Assembly: GCA_002715405.1 (NCBI GenBank)
Contig: PAZD01000065.1
Location: forward strand, 1-14,014
Reading direction: 5' to 3'
Length of the DNA: 14,014 bases
Source of the DNA: Acidimicrobiaceae bacterium
GTDB lineage: Bacteria; Actinomycetota; Acidimicrobiia; Acidimicrobiales; UBA8592
Shown: positions 7,429 through 14,014 of the stretch, piece by piece
Layout: each line of letters begins with the position of its first letter
How positions within the stretch are numbered: the stretch's first letter is position 1
Made by a program: the position numbers and the translations under genes
The notes under the pieces: generated by a model
What the model was told of the DNA's origin: nothing
Seen by the model: the letters and a program-made list of their open reading frames with translations, nothing else
Databases searched by the model: none

Positions 7429-8604
7429 ATGAGTGGGGAATCCCATCCATGGAACGACCTTGGAGTTGACTCGGATATTTGTGAAGTTCTAACTCAACGA
7501 GGTATGACCAACCCTTTCCCAGTTCAAACACTTACCATTCCGGATGCCCTTGCCGGAAGAGACGTTTGCGGAAAAGCGAAAACAGGTTCCGGAAAGACAT
7601 TAGCTTTCGGAATTCCAATGATCCAGAATCTAAATCTAGAAGAAAAGGTCGAGAAAAAAGAGCTCAGAGTTCTAATCCTTGTTCCAACCAGAGAACTTGC
7701 AGTACAAGTAAGCGAAGAGCTTGAACCGATCGCCAAAGTTCGACAGTTACGGATAGCAGCCATATATGGAGGAGCGAACATTGAAACACAAATAAAGAAG
7801 ATCAACAAGGGATTAAATATCGTTGTAGCAACTCCCGGGAGAATGATTGACCTTCTTGAGCGTGATGAGATATCTGTTAGAGGCCTAGAGATGGTTGTTA
7901 TTGACGAAGCCGATCGAATGGCAGATATGGGCTTTCTTCCTCAAGTGGAATGGATACTCAGAAAAGTAGAACGCAAACACCAGACCCTGCTCTTTAGTGC
8001 AACCTTAGACGGTGCTGTGAATTCATTGATCCAGCGCTATCAGTCCGACCCATTCATGCATGAAGTAGAAGCGAAGGAAATAACTGTCGATGAAATGACC
8101 CACAGGTTCATACATGTCCATGAGCGCGACAAAGTTAAAGTAGCTGCGGCAATAGCAGCATCTACATCGCGGACTCTAATGTTTAGCAATACTAAAGCAG
8201 GATGTGACCGCCTCGTAAATAAGCTTTCCGATGAGGGGGTCAAAGCTCAAGCGATACATGGTGACCTTCGTCAAAATATGAGAGAAAAAGCTTTAGAGCG
8301 ATTCGGGAAAGGCGAGCTTCCTGTTTTAGTAGCTACCGATGTGGCAGCTAGAGGGATTCATGTTGATGATGTCGAAGCAGTAATACATTTTGACCCCCCT
8401 CCAGATCATAAAACATACCTCCATAGATCAGGAAGAACAGCAAGAGCAGGAACAGATGGCCTTGTAGTGACGCTTTTACTTTGGGATGAAGAGCTAGTAG
8501 TAAAAAGACTACAAAAACGCGTCGGACTTGACATTCCTGTTGTAGAAATGTTCTCTAATGACGAAAGACTTCAGAATCTAGGAGATTGGGATCCAGAAAA
8601 GTAA
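7429..8604 (+). CDS. DEAD-box ATP-dependent RNA helicase
   Basis: This is a cytoplasmic ATP-dependent RNA helicase or remodeller of the DEAD family (RhlE/DeaD-like), 391 residues long, with both RecA-like domains and almost no C-terminal extension. Motifs in order are the Q motif NPFPVQ (28-33); motif I AKTGSGKT (50-57); PTREL (86-90); TPGR (135-138); DEAD (159-162); SAT (190-192); HGDLRQ (277-282); ATDVAARG (302-309); and HRSGRTARAG (332-341). It lacks the basic tail or RNA-binding domain that gives many paralogues their target, so its RNA substrate is unknown. The start is uncertain: ATG at 7429 fits the family N-terminus (SHPWNDLGV), TTG at 7417 is also in frame, and neither has a clear ribosome-binding site. 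Confidence 0.95.
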   Translation: MSGESHPWNDLGVDSDICEVLTQRGMTNPFPVQTLTIPDALAGRDVCGKAKTGSGKTLAFGIPMIQNLNLEEKVEKKELRVLILVPTRELAVQVSEELEPIAKVRQLRIAAIYGGANIETQIKKINKGLNIVVATPGRMIDLLERDEISVRGLEMVVIDEADRMADMGFLPQVEWILRKVERKHQTLLFSATLDGAVNSLIQRYQSDPFMHEVEAKEITVDEMTHRFIHVHERDKVKVAAAIAASTSRTLMFSNTKAGCDRLVNKLSDEGVKAQAIHGDLRQNMREKALERFGKGELPVLVATDVAARGIHVDDVEAVIHFDPPPDHKTYLHRSGRTARAGTDGLVVTLLLWDEELVVKRLQKRVGLDIPVVEMFSNDERLQNLGDWDPEK

Positions 8605-8672
8605 ATAGCTAGATAGTTTTTTCAACCAGAAATCCTCGTAAACTTTTATATGCAATTAAATCGGGGATCAAG

Positions 8673-10403
8673 ATGGATCCAGTCATAATCCAATGGGCGC
8701 AAAAGTCGCTCCAAAATGGCTATACCCCTTTGGATATAGCCGCTGCGGTTGCACGCAGAGCTGCACATCAGGCTGGACTTTCTGCCGACAGTGGTGGGCC
8801 TCAACTTCTCTCTTATGGAACTCTTGTTGCCCCCGATGAATACGTTTATAGACCTGAAATGGTCGGGGCGGTTTATGAGCAAAGCCTTGATTCATCAACG
8901 CGCCGCAATAGCGGCGTGCATTACACGCCAGTAAAAGTAGCTCAAGGCCTCACAGATATTATCTTAAGTAAAGCTTCGCAAGGACCTGTTTGTGACCCAT
9001 CAGTCGGAGGCGGTTCGTTTCTCATAGCGGCAGCTAACTTCTTCCTTTATCAAGGGGTGTCACCGGCCTCTATTGTAGAGGAACTTCTGTGGGGCATCGA
9101 TATCGACCCAGGGGCCATTCTTGTCACTGAAGCCGCATTAGCGCTTTGGGCTTCACATGATGATTGGATCATCCCAAAAGGAAATCTAGCTGTAGCTGAC
9201 TCATTAGAAGAGGGAATTTCAGCATTTCAATCACCTCCCGATGGAGGATTTTCCGCAGTGATAGGAAATCCTCCATTCCAGAACCAGCTACAGGAACAAA
9301 CTGTCCGAACCTTGGAGAAAACCAAAATCCTCCGAGAGCGTTGGGATACAAGCGCAGGACCCTACGCAGATACAGCGGGTTTTTTCCTTCTTGCAGGAGC
9401 CTCGATGTTGTCAGAAGGCGGAGTTATGCTGATGATTCAACCACAATCATTTTTATCAGTTTCGGATTCTGCTCCGATTAGAGAAGAACTTGAAGAAAAA
9501 ATAGACCTCGTTGGCATGTGGATAGGAGGGGCAAATATCTTTGAAGCAGGAGTTCACGTCTGTGCTCCGCTTTTTGCTTCCACTAAAGAGAATTCCAAGC
9601 TACAGCTATGGGAAGGGCGCAGCATTAAGTCAAGTAACGCTATCAGAAGAAACAAAGGAGATAGTTGGACTGAGATTATCTCAGCGGTCCGCGGCGTTCC
9701 TCGCGTTAAACTACAAGGCCCATCATTGAAGGAAATAGCGTCGGCAACAGCAGGATTCCGAGATCAATTTTATGGACTGCAGCCCTTCGTATGTGAAGAA
9801 AATGAATGCAAGGGGGAATCAGCTCCCCTTATTACTGTAGGAATGATCGATCCTTTACGAAGCAGGTGGGGGAAAGGAACATTCCGCTATGCGAATAAAA
9901 GCTGGGTTGCACCAGTTGTTGATCTACAAAAACTCCAAGAAGGGAATACAGAACTGTTTAACTGGGTTAAGGATCGATTACGACCAAAAGTCCTAGTAGC
10001 TACTCAGACAAAAATACTCGAAGTACTCCCAGATCCTGAAGGGCATCTAGTCCCATCGACTCCGGTGATTTCTGTAGAGTGCGACCAAAAACATGTTTGG
10101 TTGATAGCCGCTGCGCTTAGTTCCCCAGCTGCTAGTGCCGGAGCCTTTGCTCGGGCAGCTGGAGCAGCTATGTCATCAGACACATTAAAATTATCGGCAA
10201 CTCAAGTTGAGCAAATACCTCTTCCAGAGAAATCATTACATTGGGATCAAGGAGCTGAAAAAGCATTAGATGCATACCTTGCGGATGCGTCTTCGTCGTG
10301 GGTCGCTTCGCTTAAAGATCTAGGTCAACAAATGGCAGAAGCCTATTGTAGCGATAAAGACGTCCTCGAATGGTGGAGCAGTCGTCTCCCAGTATGGAGA
10401 TAG
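8673..10403 (+). CDS. N6-adenine DNA methyltransferase, orphan
   Basis: This 576-residue SAM-dependent methyltransferase belongs to the gamma-class N6-adenine group related to type I HsdM and type IIG enzymes. VHYTP (82-86) precedes motif I CDPSVGGGSFL (107-117), which binds SAM. GIDIDP (141-146) is motif II and NPPF (199-202) is the catalytic motif IV. YADTAGFFLLAGASMLSEGG (231-250) and MLMIQPQSFL (252-261) follow. The C-terminal part (about 350-520) ends in LSATQVEQIPLP (507-518), which resembles the end of an HsdS-type target-recognition domain, so methylation and recognition probably sit in one chain. No endonuclease domain (such as an N-terminal PD-(D/E)xK) is apparent and no restriction gene is near, so it is probably an orphan methylase. 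An RNA or other substrate cannot be excluded. The ribosome-binding site is weak. Confidence 0.85.
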   Translation: MDPVIIQWAQKSLQNGYTPLDIAAAVARRAAHQAGLSADSGGPQLLSYGTLVAPDEYVYRPEMVGAVYEQSLDSSTRRNSGVHYTPVKVAQGLTDIILSKASQGPVCDPSVGGGSFLIAAANFFLYQGVSPASIVEELLWGIDIDPGAILVTEAALALWASHDDWIIPKGNLAVADSLEEGISAFQSPPDGGFSAVIGNPPFQNQLQEQTVRTLEKTKILRERWDTSAGPYADTAGFFLLAGASMLSEGGVMLMIQPQSFLSVSDSAPIREELEEKIDLVGMWIGGANIFEAGVHVCAPLFASTKENSKLQLWEGRSIKSSNAIRRNKGDSWTEIISAVRGVPRVKLQGPSLKEIASATAGFRDQFYGLQPFVCEENECKGESAPLITVGMIDPLRSRWGKGTFRYANKSWVAPVVDLQKLQEGNTELFNWVKDRLRPKVLVATQTKILEVLPDPEGHLVPSTPVISVECDQKHVWLIAAALSSPAASAGAFARAAGAAMSSDTLKLSATQVEQIPLPEKSLHWDQGAEKALDAYLADASSSWVASLKDLGQQMAEAYCSDKDVLEWWSSRLPVWR

Positions 10404-10452
10404 CATTTCCCCCCAAATGTTGGAGTTTGCAAAAAATGCTGGTTCACTGACA

Positions 10453-10554
10453 TTACATCAAGAGCGGTTCGCTTAGCGGACACGGCAACCTGGGATAGAC
10501 ACCCAAGGTGCCTCTGGTCGAAAGGTCAGGATGTGGTTTAACCCAAGGTTAAGC
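10453..10554 (+). ncRNA. S-adenosylmethionine riboswitch aptamer (S-box clan, SAM-IV-like)
   Basis: The conserved core of the SAM-I/SAM-IV clan is readable: TCAAGAG (10458-10464), GGCAACC (10484-10490) and AGGTGCC (10506-10512). Hand pairing gives P1 10453-10459/10530-10536; P2 10467-10472/10476-10481 with a 3-base loop; P3 10488-10494/10502-10509 with one bulged A; P4 10514-10519/10524-10529 capped by GAAA; and an extra 3' hairpin at 10537-10543/10147-equivalent positions 10547-10553. The hairpin beyond P1 is the SAM-IV hallmark, while the very short P2 is unlike SAM-I with its kink-turn. It precedes metX by 71 bases and would lower methionine synthesis when SAM is abundant. An Rfam SAM-I/IV variant is an alternative class. 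Confidence 0.88.
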
Positions 10555-10581
10555 AACAAAGTGGCGGGAGAAAGAAAATAA

Positions 10582-10621
10582 ATCTCATTACATACTAGAT
10601 GGGTGTCTTTTAAGAAGAGAT
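10582..10621 (+). promoter_or_regulatory. Putative expression platform of the SAM riboswitch
   Basis: ATCTC (10582-10586) can pair with GAGAT (10617-10621), which overlaps the only ribosome-binding-like sequence before the metX ATG at 10625. TGGGTGTCT (10600-10608) is perfectly complementary to 10497-10505, the loop and 3' strand of P3. Competition between these pairings could couple SAM binding to access to the start site. No terminator hairpin with a T-run is present, so translational control is more likely than attenuation (inference). Confidence 0.4.
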
Positions 10622-10624
10622 AAA

Positions 10625-11887
10625 ATGGAACTGGTGAAAAGAATAAAATCTAAAGGACCAAGATTGGATATTATCGAGGGAGGTCAAGGGCCGACAGAGG
10701 GCTCAGTGGCTGCTATTCCCGCGCACCCCCGCAAATACTCTACCGATTTGCCAGTATCTGGTGCTTGGTTTCCAGGAGATCCCGTTGGCCACAGACGGTT
10801 TCTCACGATTACTGATGGTCATCCTTTCGCCCTTGAACCGGGCGGAAATCTAACTGAGGCTGTTCAAGCTTACGAAACGTGGGGAAATCTGAATAGCGAT
10901 GGAAGTAATGCTGTACTTGTTTGTCATGCGTTGACCGGAGATTCCCACGTTATAGGAGAGAGCAATACAGCGCATCCCACAAACGGATGGTGGGATGAGG
11001 TTATAGGGCCTGGGAAATCAGTCGACACGAATGAATATTTCGTTGTTTGTATTAATGTGCTTGGAGGTTGCCAAGGAAGCACAGGCCCTTCTTCGCTCGA
11101 TCCTTCTATCGGCCGACCCTACGGGTCTCGCTTTCCCGAGATCACTATTAGAGACATTGTCCGAGCACAGGCAAAAGTTGCCGATTATTTGGGTATTGAA
11201 AGTTGGCATGCAGTTATCGGTGGATCAATGGGGGGCATGCAAGTTCTGGAATGGGCGGCAATGTTTCCTGAACGAGTTCAAAGGATTGCCCCGATAGCTA
11301 CAGCTCTGACAGCAAGTGCCCAGCAGATAGCTTGGAGCGCTGTCGGTAGGTCCGCCCTAGCGCTTGACCCTCGATGGAGAGGTGGGGATTACTATGATGC
11401 TGATATAGGTGATGGTCCCTACGCAGGTCTTGCGATTGCTCGTGCCATAGCTCAAATCCACTATAGAAGTGATGTCAGTTTCCAGAATCGCTTTGGGAGG
11501 TCACTGGTAGATAAAGACTCTCTCTTTGGGCTTTGGGACCGTTTCCAAGTCGAGTCATATCTGGATTACCATGGAGAAAAGCTAGTTCGAAGATTTGATG
11601 CAAATTCTTACCTAGTGTTGAACAGGGCAATGGATACACATGATTTGGCACGCGGCCGTTCATCTATGGAGGACGCCGTAAAGCGTATAACTGCAGATGT
11701 AGCAACAGCAAGTATCCATACGGATTCATTGTACCCCCCTCATCAGCAATTAGAAATTCAGCGATTGATCAGCGAAGCAGGCGGTGTTTGCAGTTATGTC
11801 GAGATAGAAGACCCGAATGGACATGATGGATTTTTGCTAGCTGCAGAAGGAATCGGGGATGTACTCCGTTCACTCCTAGAGAGTTAA
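10625..11887 (+). CDS. metX: Homoserine O-acetyltransferase
   Basis: MetX is an alpha/beta-hydrolase that acylates L-homoserine (acetyl-CoA in most Actinobacteria; some homologues use succinyl-CoA), committing it to methionine synthesis in the cytoplasm. At 420 residues it is slightly long because of an unconserved N-terminal stretch of about 45 residues before FPGDPVGHRRF (49-59). CHALTGDSH (100-108) is the oxyanion-side motif. NVLGGCQGSTGPSS (144-157) follows, then the nucleophile elbow GGSMGG (199-204) with Ser201. TDSLYPP (366-372) holds Asp367 and GHDGFL (399-404) holds His400, completing the triad. The SAM riboswitch directly upstream fits this role. A glycosylase gene follows after 27 bases and may be co-transcribed. 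The ribosome-binding site is weak (GAAGAG around 10614-10619). Confidence 0.95.
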   Translation: MELVKRIKSKGPRLDIIEGGQGPTEGSVAAIPAHPRKYSTDLPVSGAWFPGDPVGHRRFLTITDGHPFALEPGGNLTEAVQAYETWGNLNSDGSNAVLVCHALTGDSHVIGESNTAHPTNGWWDEVIGPGKSVDTNEYFVVCINVLGGCQGSTGPSSLDPSIGRPYGSRFPEITIRDIVRAQAKVADYLGIESWHAVIGGSMGGMQVLEWAAMFPERVQRIAPIATALTASAQQIAWSAVGRSALALDPRWRGGDYYDADIGDGPYAGLAIARAIAQIHYRSDVSFQNRFGRSLVDKDSLFGLWDRFQVESYLDYHGEKLVRRFDANSYLVLNRAMDTHDLARGRSSMEDAVKRITADVATASIHTDSLYPPHQQLEIQRLISEAGGVCSYVEIEDPNGHDGFLLAAEGIGDVLRSLLES

Positions 11888-11914
11888 CTAACTAATTTGT
11901 ATACGTGATCGGCT

Positions 11915-12700
11915 ATGCCTGAAGGAATAGAAGTTGAATATTACCGTCAAGGCGCAGAGGCCAGCATCTCAAGAGTCATAGAGTCTCTTGTCGTAGATGA
12001 TCTTTACTACCTCAAAGGAGAAACAACCCCCAACAAACTCCGCAAAGCTCTCATAGGGAATAAAGTTCTTCAAGCCAGGCGAATCGGGAAATTGCTTCTT
12101 CTAGATATTGATGGAGAAGACACTGTAGGGCTTCGTTTCGGGATGACTGGAAGAATCATTGTTGACAATAAAGCGGCGATTGAATACTTAGAATTCTCAA
12201 GTGACCGGAACGATCCAAAGTGGGATCGATTTATTGTCAATTTCGATGATGGCGGGAGTATGCGAATTCGTGACCCTCGCCGTTTAGGTGGAGTTGAACT
12301 CAACCCTGATGTTTCCCAACTCGGACACGACTTGTTTTCCATTACGATCGAAGAACTCTCTCAAGTTCTTTCAGGTTCTTCGCGTCCGATCAAGGCCAGA
12401 CTGATGGACCAAAGTATGGTTGCTGGTCTAGGTAATCTACTTACAGACGAAATCCTCTGGAGGGCGTCGATAGACCCTAGGCGACCGGCTGACTCTCTAG
12501 ATGAGAAGACAACACGATCTCTATATAAACACTTCAAGAAAACTATTGAGGAGCTGGCAACGCTGGGAGGATCTCATATGGGCACTCTTCAAGATCACCG
12601 GATAAGCGGTGGATTCTGCCCAAAGCATGGAATACCGTTGGAAAGGTACAAAATAGGGGGTAGAACAACCTATTCTTGTCCAGAGCATCAGAAAAGGTAA
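11915..12700 (+). CDS. Fpg/Nei-family DNA glycosylase
   Basis: This bifunctional base-excision repair glycosylase/AP lyase removes oxidised bases such as 8-oxoguanine or formamidopyrimidines. The mature N-terminus is PEGIEVE: Pro2 is the Schiff-base nucleophile and Glu3 the catalytic acid. Lys59 matches the conserved beta-hairpin lysine, GMTGR (76-80) the base-stacking loop, DPRRLGG (120-126) the strand-opening arginine loop, and MVAGLGNLLTDEILW (168-182) the helix-two-turn-helix with Asn174. The C-terminal zinc finger has ligands Cys235, His238, Cys255 and His258 at the standard 2-16-2 spacing, with histidines in place of the second cysteine of each usual C4 pair; the finger arginine (Arg250) is kept. 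At 261 residues it is close to family length. Whether it is MutM-like or Nei-like cannot be decided, so no symbol is given. Confidence 0.92.
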   Translation: MPEGIEVEYYRQGAEASISRVIESLVVDDLYYLKGETTPNKLRKALIGNKVLQARRIGKLLLLDIDGEDTVGLRFGMTGRIIVDNKAAIEYLEFSSDRNDPKWDRFIVNFDDGGSMRIRDPRRLGGVELNPDVSQLGHDLFSITIEELSQVLSGSSRPIKARLMDQSMVAGLGNLLTDEILWRASIDPRRPADSLDEKTTRSLYKHFKKTIEELATLGGSHMGTLQDHRISGGFCPKHGIPLERYKIGGRTTYSCPEHQKR

Positions 12701-12704
12701 AAGT

Positions 12705-13109
12705 ATGAAACAAAGAATAGGTAAGTGTCTTTTTGGCTTATCAACTGTTGCTATAGCTTTTCATGTGAATATCGCAGATGCGGTAGCGCAAATAACAGAA
12801 TCTGAAAAAGATTACGTGCCAGGCACCAATGAGACTTCACAACTAATCACGTCCTCGTTCGAAGTTAGAAGGGCTGTCATTGCATTGATCATCATTGCTG
12901 CTGTTGCAGTCATTGGCCTAGTTTTTTATTGGCGCAAAACGGGACAATGGGCCAGAGATCGTTTTATTGAAGAGCATGGAGAAGACGCGCTGAAAAAGAG
13001 AAAAAAGCCATCGAGGGGCCGAAAATTTTCTAGCACAATTCTAAAGCGAAAGGATAAATCCTTATTCCCCAGCAAGAATTCAGATACCAGTGATTCAGTA
13101 GCGTTGTAG
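12705..13109 (+). CDS. Small membrane protein with basic tail, unknown function
   Basis: No family is recognised in this 134-residue protein. It has a signal-peptide-like N-terminus (basic MKQRIGK, a hydrophobic run to about 20, and a possible signal peptidase site after AVA at 26-28). A short acidic, polar segment (31-50) follows, then one strong transmembrane helix (about 57-76) followed by WRK. The C-terminal half is highly basic (KKRKKPSRGRK, 97-107). The predicted topology is single-span with the short segment outside and the basic tail in the cytoplasm, where it might contact RNA, DNA or lipid head groups (inference). AAAGG (12694-12698) gives a good ribosome-binding site, overlapping the stop of the glycosylase gene 4 bases upstream, so the two are probably translated together. 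Confidence 0.7.
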   Translation: MKQRIGKCLFGLSTVAIAFHVNIADAVAQITESEKDYVPGTNETSQLITSSFEVRRAVIALIIIAAVAVIGLVFYWRKTGQWARDRFIEEHGEDALKKRKKPSRGRKFSSTILKRKDKSLFPSKNSDTSDSVAL

Positions 13110-13132
13110 CATTCTTGCTCTATGCTTTGTCT

Positions 13133-13351
13133 ATGGATAATGAACTCGACATAAATGCGATGCTACAGCGCTTTCAGGCTAGGGCAGAGGCTGTAAAGAA
13201 GCGAGATCTTCCTCCCATTGGTGGGGAAGAACGGCAACTATTCATCGAACAAGCGCAGCAGGACTTCATGGATTATGCAATTATCGGAGATGCAAAGGGT
13301 TCCATGGCCGATGGAGTTTTGACTCTAGAAATAGACCTCCGAGGGAAATAA
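13133..13351 (+). CDS. Small conserved-looking hypothetical protein
   Basis: This is a 72-residue soluble protein without a signal or membrane segment, and I cannot assign it to a named family. It has an N-terminal amphipathic, charged helix (about 8-24: MLQRFQARAEAVKKR), then RDLPPIGGEERQLFIEQAQQ (24-43) and DFMDYAIIGD (44-53). It ends on a likely beta strand, GVLTLEIDLR. The ATG at 13133 is preferred over TTG at 13115 and ATG at 13160, but none has a clear ribosome-binding site, so the start is uncertain. It lies 23 bases after the membrane-protein gene on the same strand and may end that operon. Confidence 0.62.
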   Translation: MDNELDINAMLQRFQARAEAVKKRDLPPIGGEERQLFIEQAQQDFMDYAIIGDAKGSMADGVLTLEIDLRGK

Positions 13352-13407
13352 GAGCAATAAATTCAAATAGATCTCCCGAGAGCCTCGTGCCTTGGAGCTG
13401 CGTCTGA

Positions 13408-13437
13408 TTGCCTATTTTCTTATCTCCTTCCTATACT
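13408..13437 (+). promoter_or_regulatory. Probable promoter of tRNA-Gly
   Basis: TTGCCT (13408-13413) and TATACT (13432-13437) form a good -35/-10 pair with an 18-base spacer. Transcription would begin near 13444, just before the mature tRNA 5' end at 13447. It probably also serves the following tRNA-Cys. Confidence 0.6.
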
Positions 13438-13446
13438 TAATGCTCT

Positions 13447-13519
13447 GCGGATGTAGCTCAGTTGGTAGAGCGCAACCTTGCCAAGGTTGAGGTCGCCGGT
13501 TCGAGGCCGGTCATCCGCT
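13447..13519 (+). tRNA. tRNA-Gly (anticodon GCC)
   Basis: The 73-base cloverleaf is complete. The acceptor GCGGATG (13447-13453) pairs with CATCCGC (13512-13518), and the discriminator is T (13519). The D stem is GCTC/GAGC, and the anticodon stem CAACC/GGTTG encloses loop TTGCCAA with anticodon GCC at 13480-13482. The T arm is GCCGG-TTCGAGG-CCGGT-like with the TTC signature. No CCA is encoded. It reads the GGC and GGT codons. Confidence 0.97.
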
Positions 13520-13599
13520 CACTTAATCCTCTCACCTGTAGCCGATCGCTACCTGATCAGAGTAGGGTGAAGTTCTTAATGGCACATTGTGTCAGACAA

Positions 13600-13674
13600 G
13601 CGTCGGTGCCCGAGCGGCCTAAGGGAGCGGCCTGCAAAGCCGTACAATCGCGGGTTCAAATCCCGCCCGGCGCT
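13600..13674 (+). tRNA. tRNA-Cys (anticodon GCA)
   Basis: The acceptor GCGTCGG (13600-13606) pairs with CCGGCGC (13667-13673, one G-T pair), and the discriminator T at 13674 is the cysteine identity base. The anticodon stem GCGGC/GCCGT encloses loop CTGCAAA with anticodon GCA at 13634-13636. The T arm is GCGGG-TTCAAAT-CCCGC. The D arm is a short CCC/GGG stem with a large loop, making the tRNA 75 bases. CCA is not encoded. It lies 80 bases after tRNA-Gly. Confidence 0.95.
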
Positions 13675-13726
13675 CAAACTAAACCCATGAAACCATTTGG
13701 AGCGTTAGTCGAACTATTCTAAGAAC

Positions 13727-14014
13727 ATGAGCGATATTTCTCACGGGCCGGACTGGTGGCAAGATGAGGAAGGGAAATGGTACCCTCCAGATGCCAGCCG
13801 AGAACTCATTGGTACTGGAGAAGAGCAAGGGTTTACGACTGAACCAGATGAAACTGGAGAAGTAAATGAAGGTAATATCGCTAATCATTTCAAAAATAGA
13901 TACGGGTTAGAGGCGCGAACAATAAGTATCTACGGTGAAGATGCAAAAGCTTTGGGCTCAAAACCACGCCCATGGGGACCATCAAAAGGGGATACGAAAA
14001 CACGGTTCATGCGC
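13727..14014 (+). CDS. Protein with N-terminal WW-type motif, 5' part
   Basis: An open frame runs from the ATG at 13727 to the right edge (96 codons), so the 3' end is missing. It opens MSDISHGPDWWQDEEGKWYP. The pattern DWW-x5-GKWYPP (residues 9-21) matches the short tryptophan-rich motif found at the N-terminus of many actinobacterial, especially Acidimicrobiia, proteins of varied type (similar in spirit to DUF2510). The next 40 residues are acidic and low in hydrophobicity, probably a linker. From about residue 59 the frame reads NRYGLEARTISIYGEDAKAL, then a basic stretch that may begin a folded domain. The function cannot be assigned without the rest. The upstream ribosome-binding site is weak (AAGAA). 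Confidence 0.65.
   Translation, partial: MSDISHGPDWWQDEEGKWYPPDASRELIGTGEEQGFTTEPDETGEVNEGNIANHFKNRYGLEARTISIYGEDAKALGSKPRPWGPSKGDTKTRFMR

Noticed and set aside
8605..8640. Intrinsic terminator after the helicase gene
   Set aside because: There is a run of six T (8617-8622), but the sequence before it forms no stable G+C-rich stem.
13538..13552. Hairpin GTAGC-5-GCTAC between the two tRNA genes
   Set aside because: The stem is only 5 bp with no T-run and probably lies in a shared tRNA precursor; chance or a processing feature is as likely as a terminator.
13462..13722. An 86-codon open frame across the two tRNA genes
   Set aside because: It covers both complete tRNA cloverleaves and the spacer, and its translation resembles nothing; it is a by-product of the tRNA sequences.
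1..14014. Mobile elements, CRISPR arrays or a defence island
   Set aside because: No transposase, integrase, phage gene, regularly spaced repeats or nuclease was seen. The lone methyltransferase is not enough to call a defence system.

Overview
The window looks like a stretch of housekeeping chromosome from a free-living actinobacterium of moderate G+C, most likely a marine or aquatic member of the Acidimicrobiia. The reasons are an S-box aptamer with a hairpin on its 3' side (SAM-IV-like, a type known mainly from Actinobacteria) in front of metX, a protein opening with the WWxxxxGKWYPP motif often seen in Acidimicrobiia, frequent GTG/TTG starts, and tRNA genes without an encoded CCA. The lineage is an inference from gene content, not a measured placement. 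There is no insertion sequence, phage gene, CRISPR array or rRNA.

Layout. Positions 1-2910 (+) carry the 3' part of a zinc-dependent alcohol dehydrogenase, a GNAT acetyltransferase and a GH13 alpha-glucosidase, closely spaced and probably one operon. Positions 2890-5740 (-) carry the riboflavin genes ribE, ribBA and ribH, tightly packed and transcribed towards the glucosidase, preceded by an NTF2/SnoaL-like gene. A 35-base palindrome with a 16-bp stem lies just before ribE and overlaps a possible promoter; no FMN riboswitch is visible. From 5832 everything is on + again: lgt (lipoprotein maturation), a stand-alone class III adenylate cyclase, a DEAD-box RNA helicase, and an N6-adenine DNA methyltransferase with no restriction partner. 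Then come an S-adenosylmethionine riboswitch and metX (methionine synthesis), a Fpg/Nei-type DNA glycosylase with a C2H2-type instead of C4 zinc finger, a small membrane protein and a small soluble hypothetical protein. The window ends with tRNA-Gly(GCC), tRNA-Cys(GCA) and the start of a WW-motif protein.

How the genes work together. RibBA supplies both early branches of riboflavin synthesis (GTP cyclohydrolase II and DHBP synthase), RibH joins the branches to lumazine, and RibE makes riboflavin; the deaminase/reductase RibD is not here. MetX activates homoserine for methionine synthesis and is placed under SAM control by the aptamer. The SAM-dependent methyltransferase just upstream consumes the same cofactor, although nothing shows a functional link. 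The points most worth a second look are the compact SAM aptamer with its 9-nt alternative pairing, the rib palindrome, the orphan methyltransferase and the altered glycosylase zinc finger.
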